DNA of 40,645 bases. Origin: an uncultured Olsenella sp. (GTDB lineage Bacteria; Actinomycetota; Coriobacteriia; Coriobacteriales; Atopobiaceae). The stretch's first letter is position 1; every line of letters begins with the position of its first letter. Both the position numbers and the translations under genes were made by a program. Shown here piece by piece: positions 1 through 7,946 of the stretch. The stretch is taken from positions 1 to 40,645 of the forward strand of contig CAKUIF010000015.1 in assembly GCA_934660915.1 (NCBI GenBank), written 5' to 3'. Under the pieces are notes generated by a model. It ran no database searches. It was given only the letters and a program-made list of their open reading frames with translations, and was not told where the DNA came from.

Positions 1-28
1 GCGGCGCGGGCACCATTATCGGCGAGGA

Positions 29-51
29 GCGCCCCGGAGGGCGCCCCCTTT
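29..51 (+). terminator. Possible terminator of a gene left of the window
   Basis: A six-base-pair GC stem (29-34 with 39-44) with a four-base loop is followed by a short C/T run ending CCCTTT. It could end transcription of a gene lying left of the window. No coding region is visible in the first 285 bases, which otherwise hold only one copy of the 32-bp inverted repeat. The T-tract is short, so termination is uncertain. Confidence 0.3.
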
Positions 52-64
52 GACATTCTCAGCG

Positions 65-96
65 TCTGATTTGGCAGCGTTTTTTGCCTGGCTGGA
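65..96 (+). repeat. Left copy of a perfect 32-bp inverted repeat
   Basis: These 32 bases are the exact reverse complement of 986-1017. The copies are about 890 bp apart and enclose the gene at 286-789 and the hairpin array at 824-961. The sequence includes CTGATTTGGC, also the core of the palindromic elements at 34439-34623 and 40442-40549, so this looks like a degenerate member of the same intergenic repeat family. Short open frames that read through both copies share the same peptide only because of the repeat. Confidence 0.9.
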
Positions 97-285
97 ATGG
101 CCGGTGGGTCAGTGGCGTCGACAACTGTCAGGCACTTCTTTCCCGCCTCTTCTCCTGACGGCGCGGGGGCCAGGAGTGGGCGCCGAAAGCGCCGCTCGCG
201 ATTTTGGGACACGAGTAGCCTTTACGACCAACCTCGCGGTCTGCGACGATGTGGCCATCCGGTACATCGGCAGTCGGAGGAACCC

Positions 286-789
286 ATGGCCTGGTCCAAT
301 ACGCAACGACTCGTGATCTGCTGCGGTATCGCGGCGCTCGGTGCCGCCGCGGTTTTCTGGGTTTTGGCGATGGCGGAGACAAACGCCGGCCAGAAAGGCC
401 CCGAGGACCCATCTACACCCGCCGCGACGGACGGCCCCGCCGCGGGCGATCTTGCGCTCGATTTCTCCGCAGGCGATGTGGCGTCCCTCACCTATATATC
501 CGAGGGCGAGATGTTGCAGAGGTACGAGTGCGCAGACCCCGAGGCCATCGGAAAAGTCGTGGACGCCCTCGCGCGGATCGAGCTCGGCGAACCAACGGAG
601 CTCGTTGCCCTGGACGCCGGCGACTGCCTGATCTTCTTGCTAAACGACGGGTCGGAGCGCAGGCACTTCTTTGAGGCCGGCATATACGTGGATGGCGACG
701 TCCGCAGGATGGTCGACTCCGGTGGCGGCGACCTCACGCAGGCTCTCGGCCTCGTGCGCGAATCCTCTGTCGAGGTGGCGGAGCAATGA
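286..789 (+). CDS. Membrane-anchored protein of unknown function
   Basis: 167 residues, family not recognised. The ATG at 286 is preceded by CGGAGG at 275-280; a longer frame from 97 is possible but has no such site and runs through repeat DNA. Residues about 8-27 form one hydrophobic segment, suggesting an N-terminal anchor or uncleaved signal, followed by a Pro/Ala/Asp-rich linker. The remainder is acidic and mixed alpha/beta in character and would lie outside the membrane. It has a Leu-rich stretch with one Cys about mid-protein and ends shortly after a Gly-Gly-Gly-Asp stretch. It stands alone, bracketed by the 32-bp inverted repeats, and a large hairpin array begins 35 bases after its stop. 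No function can be assigned. Confidence 0.75.
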   Translation: MAWSNTQRLVICCGIAALGAAAVFWVLAMAETNAGQKGPEDPSTPAATDGPAAGDLALDFSAGDVASLTYISEGEMLQRYECADPEAIGKVVDALARIELGEPTELVALDAGDCLIFLLNDGSERRHFFEAGIYVDGDVRRMVDSGGGDLTQALGLVRESSVEVAEQ

Positions 790-823
790 CGCGGCAACCC
801 GGCAGCTTCCGGCGGTACCGCGC

Positions 824-961
824 GCTAATAATTCCCGACGTCTGGGCGCCGCGCCGTCCTTCTTGCTAAGAAAACCCGACCTCTGGGCGCGCCATTGCCC
901 AGAGGTCGTCGTTTCTTAGCAAGAAGGGCCTGCTGCTGCCCAGAGGTCGTCGTTTCTTAGT
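824..961 (+). repeat. Convergent hairpin array, 41-nt period
   Basis: Two direct 24-nt units (824-847, 865-888) and two inverted units (897-920, 938-961) are each spaced by exactly 41 nt. The inner pair with flanks folds into a large hairpin: 858-873 pairs with 912-927 (16 bp), then a three-base internal loop, then 877-888 pairs with 897-908 (12 bp) around an eight-base loop. The array starts 35 bases after the stop of the upstream gene. No T-tract follows, so it is not an ordinary intrinsic terminator. Confidence 0.85.
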
Positions 962-985
962 GCGGCAGCTCTCGCGGGCCGGGAC

Positions 986-1017
986 TCCAGCCAGGCAAAA
1001 AACGCTGCCAAATCAGA
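986..1017 (-). repeat. Right copy of the 32-bp inverted repeat
   Basis: Exact reverse complement of 65-96. Read on the minus strand, the repeat and its flank (1006-1023) give 18 bases identical to the inner arm and start of the core of the palindrome at 34456-34473. This ties the pair to the palindromic family found after the transketolase and smpB genes. Confidence 0.9.
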
Positions 1018-1100
1018 CAGGCTGAAAAAGCAGGTGGAATTGTTGTCCCAACCGGGTCGTATGCTTGCGGCAACGTAGGGCAACGCAAGGGAGAGCAGCC

Positions 1101-1433
1101 ATGAGCGGATACGAGCCTTCAAAGCACCTGGACACCTTCAACATCGCCGGATTCCAGCACTGGGACGGCGCGACCGTCATCTCCGAGCTCAAGGTGGGCC
1201 AGAAACTCGAGCTTGAGCCTCAGCGCGACAACCCCTACGACGCGAACGCCATCGCCATCCGCTTCAACGGCACCATGCTCGGCTATGCTCCCAGGGCAAA
1301 GAGCGAGCTCATGTCCACGATGGCGTTCTTTGGGCACGCCGACGTCTTCGAGTGCCGCGTTCTCAAGGTCGACACCGAGGCCGACCCTTGGGAGCAGGTC
1401 CTCGTGGGCATCTACATTACCGACGCGCGCTAA
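1101..1433 (+). CDS. Stand-alone HIRAN domain protein
   Basis: 110 residues. The ATG at 1101 follows a purine-rich AAGGGAGAG at 1087-1095. The sequence matches the HIRAN fold: a start of the type AGFQHWDG, a central Leu-Glu-Leu strand before RDNPYDANAIAI, and GYAPR. In the family the NPYDxxAIAV stretch and the following GY(V/A)PR are the signature. HIRAN domains are found in Rad5/HLTF helicases, where they bind 3' DNA ends, and as small bacterial proteins of unknown role. The domain fills nearly the whole protein, so it is not a fragment of a helicase. Its stop overlaps the stop of the convergent azlD-like gene by four bases. The fold is confident; the function is inferred only from homologous domains. 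Confidence 0.8.
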   Translation: MSGYEPSKHLDTFNIAGFQHWDGATVISELKVGQKLELEPQRDNPYDANAIAIRFNGTMLGYAPRAKSELMSTMAFFGHADVFECRVLKVDTEADPWEQVLVGIYITDAR

Positions 1434-1762
1434 ATCAGGGCCAGAGCAACATAAGCCACAACCCCGGCCATGCAGCTCCAGAGCATCGAGCGCGTTTTCC
1501 GCGCAACGACGGCGACCGCAACGGCGGCGACGATGGGAAGAAGTGCCGGCCACGGCCCGGCTGAAAACGCCGTGGGGGAGAACAGGTCATTCGCGACGAG
1601 CGCGGCGAAGGCGGCCGGCGGTATGTAGCCGAGCGCCTCGACCGCGCTCGTTGGCAATTCTCGCCCGCGAAGGGCAAATATAGGCACTACGCGGCATGCG
1701 AGGATAACCGCGAAAATCGGCGGCCAAATGGCAAGAAAATCTTGAGCGGTCATTGTGGTCAC
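1430..1762 (-). CDS. azlD: AzlD-like branched-chain amino acid export subunit
   Basis: About 110 residues with four hydrophobic segments, the size and character of AzlD. AzlD works with AzlC as a two-part exporter of branched-chain amino acids and some analogues in the cytoplasmic membrane. The GTG at 1762 overlaps the azlC stop in a GTGA junction, with GCGAGG a few bases upstream, pointing to coupled translation; an ATG at 1753 is the alternative. Recognisable features are a Arg-Val-Val-Pro stretch in the first third and an Ile-Pro-Pro-Ala-Ala stretch mid-protein, as is usual for the family. It is convergent with the HIRAN gene, overlapping it by four bases. Confidence 0.8.
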   Translation of the reverse strand: MTTMTAQDFLAIWPPIFAVILACRVVPIFALRGRELPTSAVEALGYIPPAAFAALVANDLFSPTAFSAGPWPALLPIVAAVAVAVVARKTRSMLWSCMAGVVAYVALALI

Positions 1763-2457
1763 TGAGCCTCGCCGCCCTTCTTGCTGTCGTTCGCATGCGC
1801 GGCTGCCAGGGCGGCGATCACGCCCGCGACGGCGGCGAGAGGGACGGCCACGGCCGTCCATCCTACGAGCTTGCATATGACGACGGCGGCGGCTCCCACT
1901 GCCGCAGCAACTGCGTTGCCAATTGAGCCGCCTTGGAGCTGGTCCCACAGCAGGTAAATAAAGAGCGCCGTCATGGCGAAGCTCGCGATTGCCGTCGGTA
2001 TGTCGATGACGGCTCCGAGCGCGGCGCCCGCCGCGACGCTTGCGACCCAAGTCGCGATGGTGATCACGTTGAGCGCAAACGCATGCCGGAAGGTCCAGTT
2101 GCGATTTCCGTCGGCGAGCTTTGCGAGCGTGACGCCGTAGCCCTCCTCAATCAGCGTGAGCGCCATGGCGAGGGCGGTGCGCTTGCGGGCTCGCTGAAGG
2201 TAGGGGGCAAGCGATGCCGAATAGAGCGCGAAGCGCAGGCTGACCGCGCATACGCTGGCGACTATGGTTGCGGCAGGCAGTCCGGCGAGCCACATGTTCG
2301 AGATCATGAACTGGGCGCCGCCGGAGATGATGGTGGCGCTGAGGACGGCTGCCGCCCCTGGCCCAATTCCGCATTTGGAACCGAGGACGCCGCAGGCAAG
2401 CCCGATCGGGATGTACGAAAGTGCAATCGGCGTCGCCGCGGCAATGACTCTGCGCAA
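1759..2457 (-). CDS. azlC: AzlC-like branched-chain amino acid exporter
   Basis: 232 residues, normal for AzlC. The N-terminal segment has PIALSYIPIGLACG, then a GAQFM motif and RFALYSASLAPYL, all characteristic of AzlC. Several hydrophobic helices place it in the cytoplasmic membrane, where it forms the main subunit of the export pair with AzlD. The start is TTG at 2457 with AGGGGG about six bases upstream. The C-terminus is a short Lys-containing tail. It is transcribed leftward from the AT-rich region 2458-2900, away from the permease at 2910. The substrate (branched-chain amino acids) is inferred from the family. Confidence 0.88.
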   Translation of the reverse strand: MRRVIAAATPIALSYIPIGLACGVLGSKCGIGPGAAAVLSATIISGGAQFMISNMWLAGLPAATIVASVCAVSLRFALYSASLAPYLQRARKRTALAMALTLIEEGYGVTLAKLADGNRNWTFRHAFALNVITIATWVASVAAGAALGAVIDIPTAIASFAMTALFIYLLWDQLQGGSIGNAVAAAVGAAAVVICKLVGWTAVAVPLAAVAGVIAALAAAHANDSKKGGEAQ

Positions 2458-2909
2458 AAGTGCCCCCTACTGCACGTTAGTAATTTTAAAGCAGCCAATT
2501 GATTGAATGCTGCACTGAGCGGATTTTGACTGTCTGCGATGGTTTCCCGTCGAGAAATCAGGAATAGAAACCAGCTTTTCACGACTCTAAAAATAACGTT
2601 TATGCACGTAACATCTCGTTAACCTTTAATAATTTATAGGTATGAAAAGCGACCTTCGACAACTTAAGCAATGTCGCACCGCAATCTACCTGCGAAATTG
2701 CTCAGTTGGACAAATCTACCTGTATGTATGCAGAAACCGTTTAATTAGCATCGAAGGAGTCGAAGTTACCCAAGGAAAACAAATACCGTTCACGGCGCAA
2801 TACGGGTCACTCACGTCACGCGAGGGGTTGTAAAGCTTTTGTCGGTAAGCCCGGTACCCCAAAATCAGATGCAACAGGAAGTTCCGTTTCTGATGAAAGG
2901 AGATTTTGT
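2458..2909. promoter_or_regulatory. AT-rich divergent control region with hairpin before the permease
   Basis: About 450 bases without a convincing gene, clearly more AT-rich than its surroundings. It must carry the promoters for leftward azlCD and rightward permease; TTTAATAATTTATAGG at 2625-2641 is the most promoter-like stretch. Just before the permease, ATCAGA (2864-2869) pairs with TCTGAT (2889-2894) around GGAAGTTCC, a hairpin ending two bases before the ribosome-binding site AAAGGAG. It could be an operator or an RNA control element. A 63-codon frame at 2642-2833 has no supporting features. Confidence 0.45.
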
Positions 2910-4346
2910 ATGGCAGAACAGGAGGCCAGCGCCGGAGGGATGAAGAAGGAGCTTACGCTCTTCAACTTCTTCACCATCGGCTTTGGCGCAATCATCGGCA
3001 CCGGTTGGGTGCTGCTGGTAGGCGATTGGATGGTGCTCGGCGGCGGACCCGTTCCCGCAATGATTGCGTTCGCGATCGGCGCTATTCTTCTCGTTCCTAT
3101 TGGAATGGTTTTCGGTGAGCTCACGGCGGCTATCCCCATCTCGGGCGGCATCATCGAGTACGTTGAGCGTACGTTTGGCCGTAAGCTTGGCTTCATCACC
3201 GGTTGGATGCTTCTCCTCGGCAACGCCCCCCTGTGCCCCTGGGAGGCCATCGCAATCTCGAAGCTGCTCACCACCCGCTTCGCTGAGTTCCCGGTCCTCG
3301 CTTGGCTCCGTAGCGTCAAGCTCTACACCATCCTTGGCGCCGACGTCTACCTCTGGCCGACCGTCATCGCCCTCGGCTTCGCCGTGCTTGTCATCTTCCT
3401 TAACCTTAAGGGCGCCGGCGCCGCCGCTAAGCTCTCGAGCTTCCTTACCAAGGCGCTCCTCGCCGGCATGATCCTGGCCATGGTCATCAGCTTCATGACC
3501 GGCTCCCCGTCCAACGCTATGCCCGTCTTCTCTCAGGTGACCGACGCCGCTGGCGGCAACGCCACCACTGCGACGAGCCTTTTGGGCGGCGTCATCGCGG
3601 TCCTCGTTATGACCCCGTTCTTCTACGCCGGCTTCGACACCATTCCGCAGCAGGCGGAGGAGGCCTCCGACAACATCGACTGGAAGAAGTTCGGCCTCAT
3701 CCCGGCCATCGCCCTTCTTGCCGCCGGCGTGTTCTACCTGATCTGCATCTACAGCTTCGGCACCATCATCGACTGGCACGAGTTCGTTCGTAGCTCCGTC
3801 CCCGCCCTGGCTGTTCTCGAGCGCGTCAACCTGTTCTTCTACATCGCGATGCTGATCATCGCCACGCTCGGCCCCCTCGGCCCGATGAACTCCTTCTTCG
3901 GCGCCTCCACCCGCCTCATGCTGGCCCTCGGCCGCAAGGGCATGCTCCCCGAGAGCTTCGCCGAGATTGACCCCAACTCCGGTGTTCCTAAGCAGGCCGT
4001 CATCGTCATGGGCGCCCTCACCCTCATCGGGCCCTTCCTTGGCAACAACATGCTGATCCCCCTGACCAGCGTTGCCTCCCTCGGCTTCGTCTTTGCCTGC
4101 ACCATGGCCGGCCTGGCTTGCTGGAAGCTCCGCAAGACCGAGCCCGACCTGCCGCGCCCCTACACCGTCAACGGCGGCATGTTCGGCATCGGCGCTGCCA
4201 TTCTCGCTGGCGCACTCATCATCGCCCTCATGGTCGTCCCGATGTCCCCGGCTGCCCTCAAGCCGATCGAGTGGGCCATCACCATCGCTTGGATTGCCAT
4301 CGGCTTCGTGATCCTTGGCATCACCGGCAAGAAGCAGTCTGCCTAG
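2910..4346 (+). CDS. APC-superfamily amino acid permease
   Basis: 478 residues with about twelve hydrophobic segments, the usual size and layout of an amino acid-polyamine-organocation permease. Residues 26-33 (GAIIGTGW) form the unwound, substrate-binding part of helix 1 typical of the family, and GELTAAIPISGG follows in helix 2. The ATG at 2910 sits behind GAAAGGAG. It should bring in an amino acid, amine or small peptide-like compound at the cytoplasmic membrane; the substrate cannot be read from the sequence. The next gene, 100 bases on in the same direction, is an amidohydrolase, followed by a LysR regulator, so the likely cargo is a compound cleaved by that hydrolase. Codon use is strongly GC-biased, as in highly expressed genes here. 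Confidence 0.9.
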   Translation: MAEQEASAGGMKKELTLFNFFTIGFGAIIGTGWVLLVGDWMVLGGGPVPAMIAFAIGAILLVPIGMVFGELTAAIPISGGIIEYVERTFGRKLGFITGWMLLLGNAPLCPWEAIAISKLLTTRFAEFPVLAWLRSVKLYTILGADVYLWPTVIALGFAVLVIFLNLKGAGAAAKLSSFLTKALLAGMILAMVISFMTGSPSNAMPVFSQVTDAAGGNATTATSLLGGVIAVLVMTPFFYAGFDTIPQQAEEASDNIDWKKFGLIPAIALLAAGVFYLICIYSFGTIIDWHEFVRSSVPALAVLERVNLFFYIAMLIIATLGPLGPMNSFFGASTRLMLALGRKGMLPESFAEIDPNSGVPKQAVIVMGALTLIGPFLGNNMLIPLTSVASLGFVFACTMAGLACWKLRKTEPDLPRPYTVNGGMFGIGAAILAGALIIALMVVPMSPAALKPIEWAITIAWIAIGFVILGITGKKQSA

Positions 4347-4446
4347 CACTTCCGCACCACCTGCACTTCAGCACTATGCGGGTTGCGACCCGTAAGTAAT
4401 AAAGCAAGTAAGTTTGGTTGGTTTTTCGAATTGGAGGAAAAGAACT

Positions 4447-5694
4447 ATGGCTAAGTACGCATTCGTAGGCGGCATCCTCGTCGACGGCACCGGCGCTGCT
4501 CCGGTCCAGGACTCCCTCGTCCTCGTTGACGACGACAAGATCACCTACGCCGGCCCTCGCACCGAGGTTCCCGCCGGCTACGAGGTTGAGGATTGCACCG
4601 GCAAGACCGTCATGCCGGGCCTCATCGACACCCACCTGCACTTCTCTGGCAACCTCACCGACGACGACAACGACTGGGTCATCGAGTCCGTCGCCCAGAA
4701 GCAGGCTTGCGCCGTCAAGCAGTCCTACGACTGCCTCACTCACGGCCTGACCACCGTCTGCGAGATCGGCCGCAACGGTATCGCCATCCGTGACCTCGTC
4801 AACATGGGCGTCATGAAGGGTCCCCGCATCTACGCCACCGGCCTTGGCTTCTGCCGCACCGCTGGTCACGGCGACTCGCACCACCTGCCGCTGCAGGTCT
4901 CCAAGGATTCCCACCCCTGGGGCGACCAGGTCGACGGTCCGTGGGAGCTCCGTCACGCCGTCCGTCTGCGCCTTCGCGAGAACCCCGACGCCATCAAGAT
5001 CTGGGCGACCGGCGGCGGCATCTGGCGCTGGGACTCCGGCTGCAAGCAGCTCATGAGCACCGAGGAGATCAAGGCCGTTGCTGACGAGTGCAAGATCACC
5101 GGCATTCCTCTGTGGTCTCACTCCTACAACTCCGTGAGCGCCGCTTACGACTCCGTCCGCTTCGGCGCCGAGCAGCTCATCCACGGCTTCGAGCTCGACG
5201 ACAAGACCATGGAGCTCATGGCTGAGCAGGGCACCTTCTTCACCCCGACCATCGGCTTCCTCCCGACCTGGTACGCCACCTACCCGCCCGAGGAGACCGA
5301 GGCCAACGCCTGCTACCCCGGCGACAACGTCGTCGAGCGCGAGCTTCAGCGCACCTACGCGAACCTCCGTCGCGCCAACGAGATGGGCGTCACCCTCACC
5401 ATCGGCTCTGACTCCTTCTCCTTCGTCACCCCGTACGGCTACGTCACCATCGACGAGATGTACGACTTCGTCGACAAGGCCGGCGTCACCATCCTGGACA
5501 CCATCAAGGCCGCCACGCTCAACGGCGCCAAGATGGTTCACCACGAGGACGAGTTCGGCTCCCTCGAGGCTGGCAAGTTCGCCGACCTCCTCGTCGTCAA
5601 GGGCGACGTCGCTGCCGACATCCACAACCTCAAGCCCGAGAACATGGATGTCATCATGAAGGAGGGCGAGAAGGTCATCAAGGGCGGCCTCTAA
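4447..5694 (+). CDS. Metal-dependent amidohydrolase (imidazolonepropionase/prolidase-like)
   Basis: 415 residues. The ATG at 4447 has GGAGGAAAAG just upstream. The protein has the amidohydrolase layout: a small N-terminal beta domain, PGLIDTHLHF with the metal pair His63 and His65, a Lys at about 184 (DAIKIWATGGG) in the position of the carboxylated bridging Lys, His225 (WSHSY), His246 (LIHGF) and the catalytic Asp322 (GSDSF). The C-terminal beta domain returns with a GSLEAGKFADLLV stretch. This subgroup includes Xaa-Pro and Xaa-Arg dipeptidases and other cytoplasmic amide hydrolases. No signal peptide is seen. Pairing with the upstream permease suggests import followed by hydrolysis of an N-acyl amino acid, dipeptide or cyclic amide. 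Exact substrate unknown. Confidence 0.88.
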   Translation: MAKYAFVGGILVDGTGAAPVQDSLVLVDDDKITYAGPRTEVPAGYEVEDCTGKTVMPGLIDTHLHFSGNLTDDDNDWVIESVAQKQACAVKQSYDCLTHGLTTVCEIGRNGIAIRDLVNMGVMKGPRIYATGLGFCRTAGHGDSHHLPLQVSKDSHPWGDQVDGPWELRHAVRLRLRENPDAIKIWATGGGIWRWDSGCKQLMSTEEIKAVADECKITGIPLWSHSYNSVSAAYDSVRFGAEQLIHGFELDDKTMELMAEQGTFFTPTIGFLPTWYATYPPEETEANACYPGDNVVERELQRTYANLRRANEMGVTLTIGSDSFSFVTPYGYVTIDEMYDFVDKAGVTILDTIKAATLNGAKMVHHEDEFGSLEAGKFADLLVVKGDVAADIHNLKPENMDVIMKEGEKVIKGGL

Positions 5695-5791
5695 GATTTG
5701 GCGAGCCACACGGCTCAAAGGGAATCGCCCGCGAGGCTTTTCGCGACCAGCTGAATAGCTCTGAATAACCAGAGCTGTCGGCAAAACAAGC

Positions 5792-5846
5792 GGACCCGTC
5801 CGAGAGCAAAAACCAAATGGTTTGAAGCTCGAGGGCGGGTCCTTTA
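5792..5846 (+). terminator. Terminator-like hairpin after the amidohydrolase gene
   Basis: GGACCCG (5792-5798) pairs with CGGGTCC (5836-5842), extended by an inner GAGC/GCTC pairing, then CTTTAT. It separates the permease-hydrolase pair from the LysR gene. The T-run is short. Confidence 0.6.
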
Positions 5847-6018
5847 TGTACGAAAAGCATACAAATATACAGAGATTGTCAGCTAGCTGCAAGTGAGGAG
5901 ATCTCCCATGTCCGCCCCCGATTCCGAAGCGCCGTCCACGGAAGCGATTGTTTCCGCTTTGTCAACTTGCACCATAATGGTCCCGACAAAAAATAGGGGG
6001 GCCCTGAAAGGTTGGCGC

Positions 6019-6864
6019 GTGGACACAAACATCCGCAAGATTCAGGCGTTTTGCGTGGCGGCCAGGCTGGGGAGCATTTCCGCCGCGGCACGTGAGCTCG
6101 GCTCGGCGCAGTCGACGCTGAGCAGGTCGATCTCGAGCCTTGAGGACGACTGGGGAATTCGGCTGTTTGAGCGCAAAGGCCCTGAGCTGCGCCTTACCAC
6201 CGACGGCAAACGTCTGCTCGAGGAATCGCTGGAGCTTTGCGAGTCTTTCTCGCGGCTTGAGCGCCGAGTGCGCGGCATGCGGGGGCTCGACGACGGCGTC
6301 CTCGGCATCGCAGCTCCCGCGAGTGTCGTGTCCATGCGTCTCCCGGAGCCTCTGGGCCGCTTTGTGTCCGACCACCCCGGCGTTGAGGTCAAGATTTCCG
6401 AGTGCACGTACGGCGAGGCGGGCCGGCTTTTGCTCGAGGGCCTCGTCGACCTCGCGTTTATTCCCAGTGAGCCCGAGGGCGGAGACTTTGTCTCGACCGT
6501 GTACGACAAGGACGAGATCGTCATCGTGGCTCCGCACGGGCACTTCAAGACCGACAGCAGTACGATTTCGGTGAATGACCTGATAAACGAGCGTTTCATC
6601 GCCGATACCGAGACTGCCCCGCTGCTTCAGCGCGAGCTCACCAAGCTGCAGATTCACTGCGAGACCTCGGACATTACGGCGATTCTTGCCATGGTGGAGG
6701 CGGGGCTGGGCGTGAGCCTGCTGCCGAGCCTGGCTCTGGAGCGTGCCGGCTTCGACCTCGACGTGCGCCACCTCGAGCACCCCGCGTTCCGCTCGATCTA
6801 TCTCGTGCGCAGGCGCACGGTGGACCTCTCGCTCGCCACGCGGGCGTTCCTCGACTATCTGTAA
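6019..6864 (+). CDS. LysR-family transcriptional regulator
   Basis: About 281 residues from GTG at 6019, which has GAAAGG seven bases upstream. An in-frame start at 5893 would add 42 residues with no family resemblance, so the shorter form is preferred. Residues about 5-63 are the winged helix-turn-helix (FCVAARLGSISAAARELGSA, then STLSRSISSLEDDWGIRLFE), followed by a linker helix and a two-lobed effector-binding domain with the usual (V)GLGVSLLPS stretch near the end. LysR proteins are tetrameric cytoplasmic activators or repressors that respond to a small molecule. The gene follows the permease and amidohydrolase in the same direction but behind a terminator-like hairpin, so it likely has its own promoter and controls those two genes. 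The ligand is not predictable. Confidence 0.88.
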   Translation: MDTNIRKIQAFCVAARLGSISAAARELGSAQSTLSRSISSLEDDWGIRLFERKGPELRLTTDGKRLLEESLELCESFSRLERRVRGMRGLDDGVLGIAAPASVVSMRLPEPLGRFVSDHPGVEVKISECTYGEAGRLLLEGLVDLAFIPSEPEGGDFVSTVYDKDEIVIVAPHGHFKTDSSTISVNDLINERFIADTETAPLLQRELTKLQIHCETSDITAILAMVEAGLGVSLLPSLALERAGFDLDVRHLEHPAFRSIYLVRRRTVDLSLATRAFLDYL

Positions 6865-6869
6865 TGCAT

Positions 6870-6907
6870 AACCGGCGTCGGCCTATGCGGTCCGGCGCCG
6901 GTTTTAT
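6870..6907 (+). terminator. Intrinsic terminator, bidirectional
   Basis: AACCGGCG (6870-6877) pairs with CGCCGGTT (6896-6903), followed by TTATTTT. It lies between the LysR gene and the convergent minus-strand methyltransferase-like gene and could serve both. Confidence 0.75.
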
Positions 6908-6961
6908 TTTCGCTTTTGCGAGGGCCTGCGGTCGGATTCACCGCGGCTCTTCTGGGGCGAT

Positions 6962-7780
6962 TTAGCGGGCGATGAAGACGTTGTTGCCGGGCTTTTCGGG
7001 CTCGTCTTCCCACTCGGGGACGACGTCGCAGCTCGAGAACACGCGCCCGAACGACTCCTCAACCTCGCGAAGCGGTGCCGCGCGGCGGCCCTCCATGGGG
7101 CAGCGGACGTCGGCGAGGTAGATTCCGCCGTCGGAGAGGTGCTCGCGGACCACGCGCGCGCCCTCGTTCGTCTCCATCGGGCCGAGCGGGCGCTTGCCGC
7201 CGAAGGCCTCGTTGACGATGACGTCGTAGGGCTTCGTCGCCGCCTTGAGGTGGGCCCAGGCATCGGCAATTACTAGCGAAAAGCGCCCTTCTTGCTCGGC
7301 GCCGGTTTTCTGAAGGCACTCGTCGAGCCAGAACTGCTCGCGCGCGATTTTGGCCATCGCGGGGTCGATCTCGACGACTTCCACCTCGGCCTCGGGCACG
7401 TAGGCTGCGAGGTACTTGGGCAGCGAACAGCCGCCCCCGCCCATAACGAGAACGCGCAGGCGCTCGCCCTGGGCGTTTCTTGCCCCGCGCTCGGCCGCCA
7501 GGGCCTCGATGCGGCGGGCCATCTCGCGGTGATACTCGCACGCGAGCTCGAAGCGAAGCCCCTCGGGCACGTAGCTCACGCTTTGGAAGGTCCCGTTGAC
7601 ATTGATGAGGCGCACGGGCGTGCCGTCGGCGTTCTCTGAGTCGAAGATCAGCGTGAGGCCAAACATAGTCCGGCACATCTCGACGCCGCGGCGGCGCAGC
7701 AGCGCAGGCATCGCGGCGACGATTACGGTGAGCACGGCGGTTATGCCGATGCCCCACATAAAGACGGTCTTCATGTCCAC
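6962..7780 (-). CDS. Spermidine synthase-like methyltransferase-fold protein
   Basis: 272 residues from GTG at 7780, with GGAGG placed about six bases upstream; the ATG six bases further in is too far from it. Residues about 8-25 form one hydrophobic segment, so the enzyme domain is probably membrane-tethered. A Rossmann-type methyltransferase core follows, with VLVMGGGGCSLPKYL (glycine loop about 114-117), EVVEIDPAM with the ribose-binding acidic residue about 136-139, then VIADAWAHL and YDVIVNEAFGG. This is the spermidine/putrescine aminopropyltransferase-like layout. The substrate cannot be assigned: many proteins with this fold are not polyamine synthases. It is transcribed alone, toward the LysR gene, and divergently from tatA. 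Confidence 0.8.
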   Translation of the reverse strand: MDMKTVFMWGIGITAVLTVIVAAMPALLRRRGVEMCRTMFGLTLIFDSENADGTPVRLINVNGTFQSVSYVPEGLRFELACEYHREMARRIEALAAERGARNAQGERLRVLVMGGGGCSLPKYLAAYVPEAEVEVVEIDPAMAKIAREQFWLDECLQKTGAEQEGRFSLVIADAWAHLKAATKPYDVIVNEAFGGKRPLGPMETNEGARVVREHLSDGGIYLADVRCPMEGRRAAPLREVEESFGRVFSSCDVVPEWEDEPEKPGNNVFIAR

Positions 7781-7882
7781 AACAAACCTCCGAAGGCCTC
7801 GCACCCGCCTGCGGGCGCTATGAAGTATCATCTAAGATTGCGTTTTCGCTCATTCGGGCTGCGCCCGTGCGTCAACGTCCGT

Positions 7883-7888
7883 TATACT
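7883..7888 (+). promoter_or_regulatory. -10 box candidate for tatA
   Basis: TATACT lies 58 bases before the tatA start in an otherwise GC-rich gap. No clear -35 hexamer is visible at the right spacing, so this is a weak call. Confidence 0.4.
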
Positions 7889-7946
7889 AGCCCATACAAA
7901 TGCGTACCCTACGCGGCGCACATCGATTCAAACGGAGGAACATCTT

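Noticed and set aside
50..1122. Short open frames around 50-316 (plus) and 916-1122 (minus) sharing the peptide SDLAAFFAWLE
   Set aside because: The shared peptide comes from the 32-bp inverted repeat read in both copies; no ribosome-binding site or family match supports them.
2642..2833. 63-codon frame in the AT-rich gap
   Set aside because: No ribosome-binding site, unusual codon use, and it lies in the divergent promoter region.
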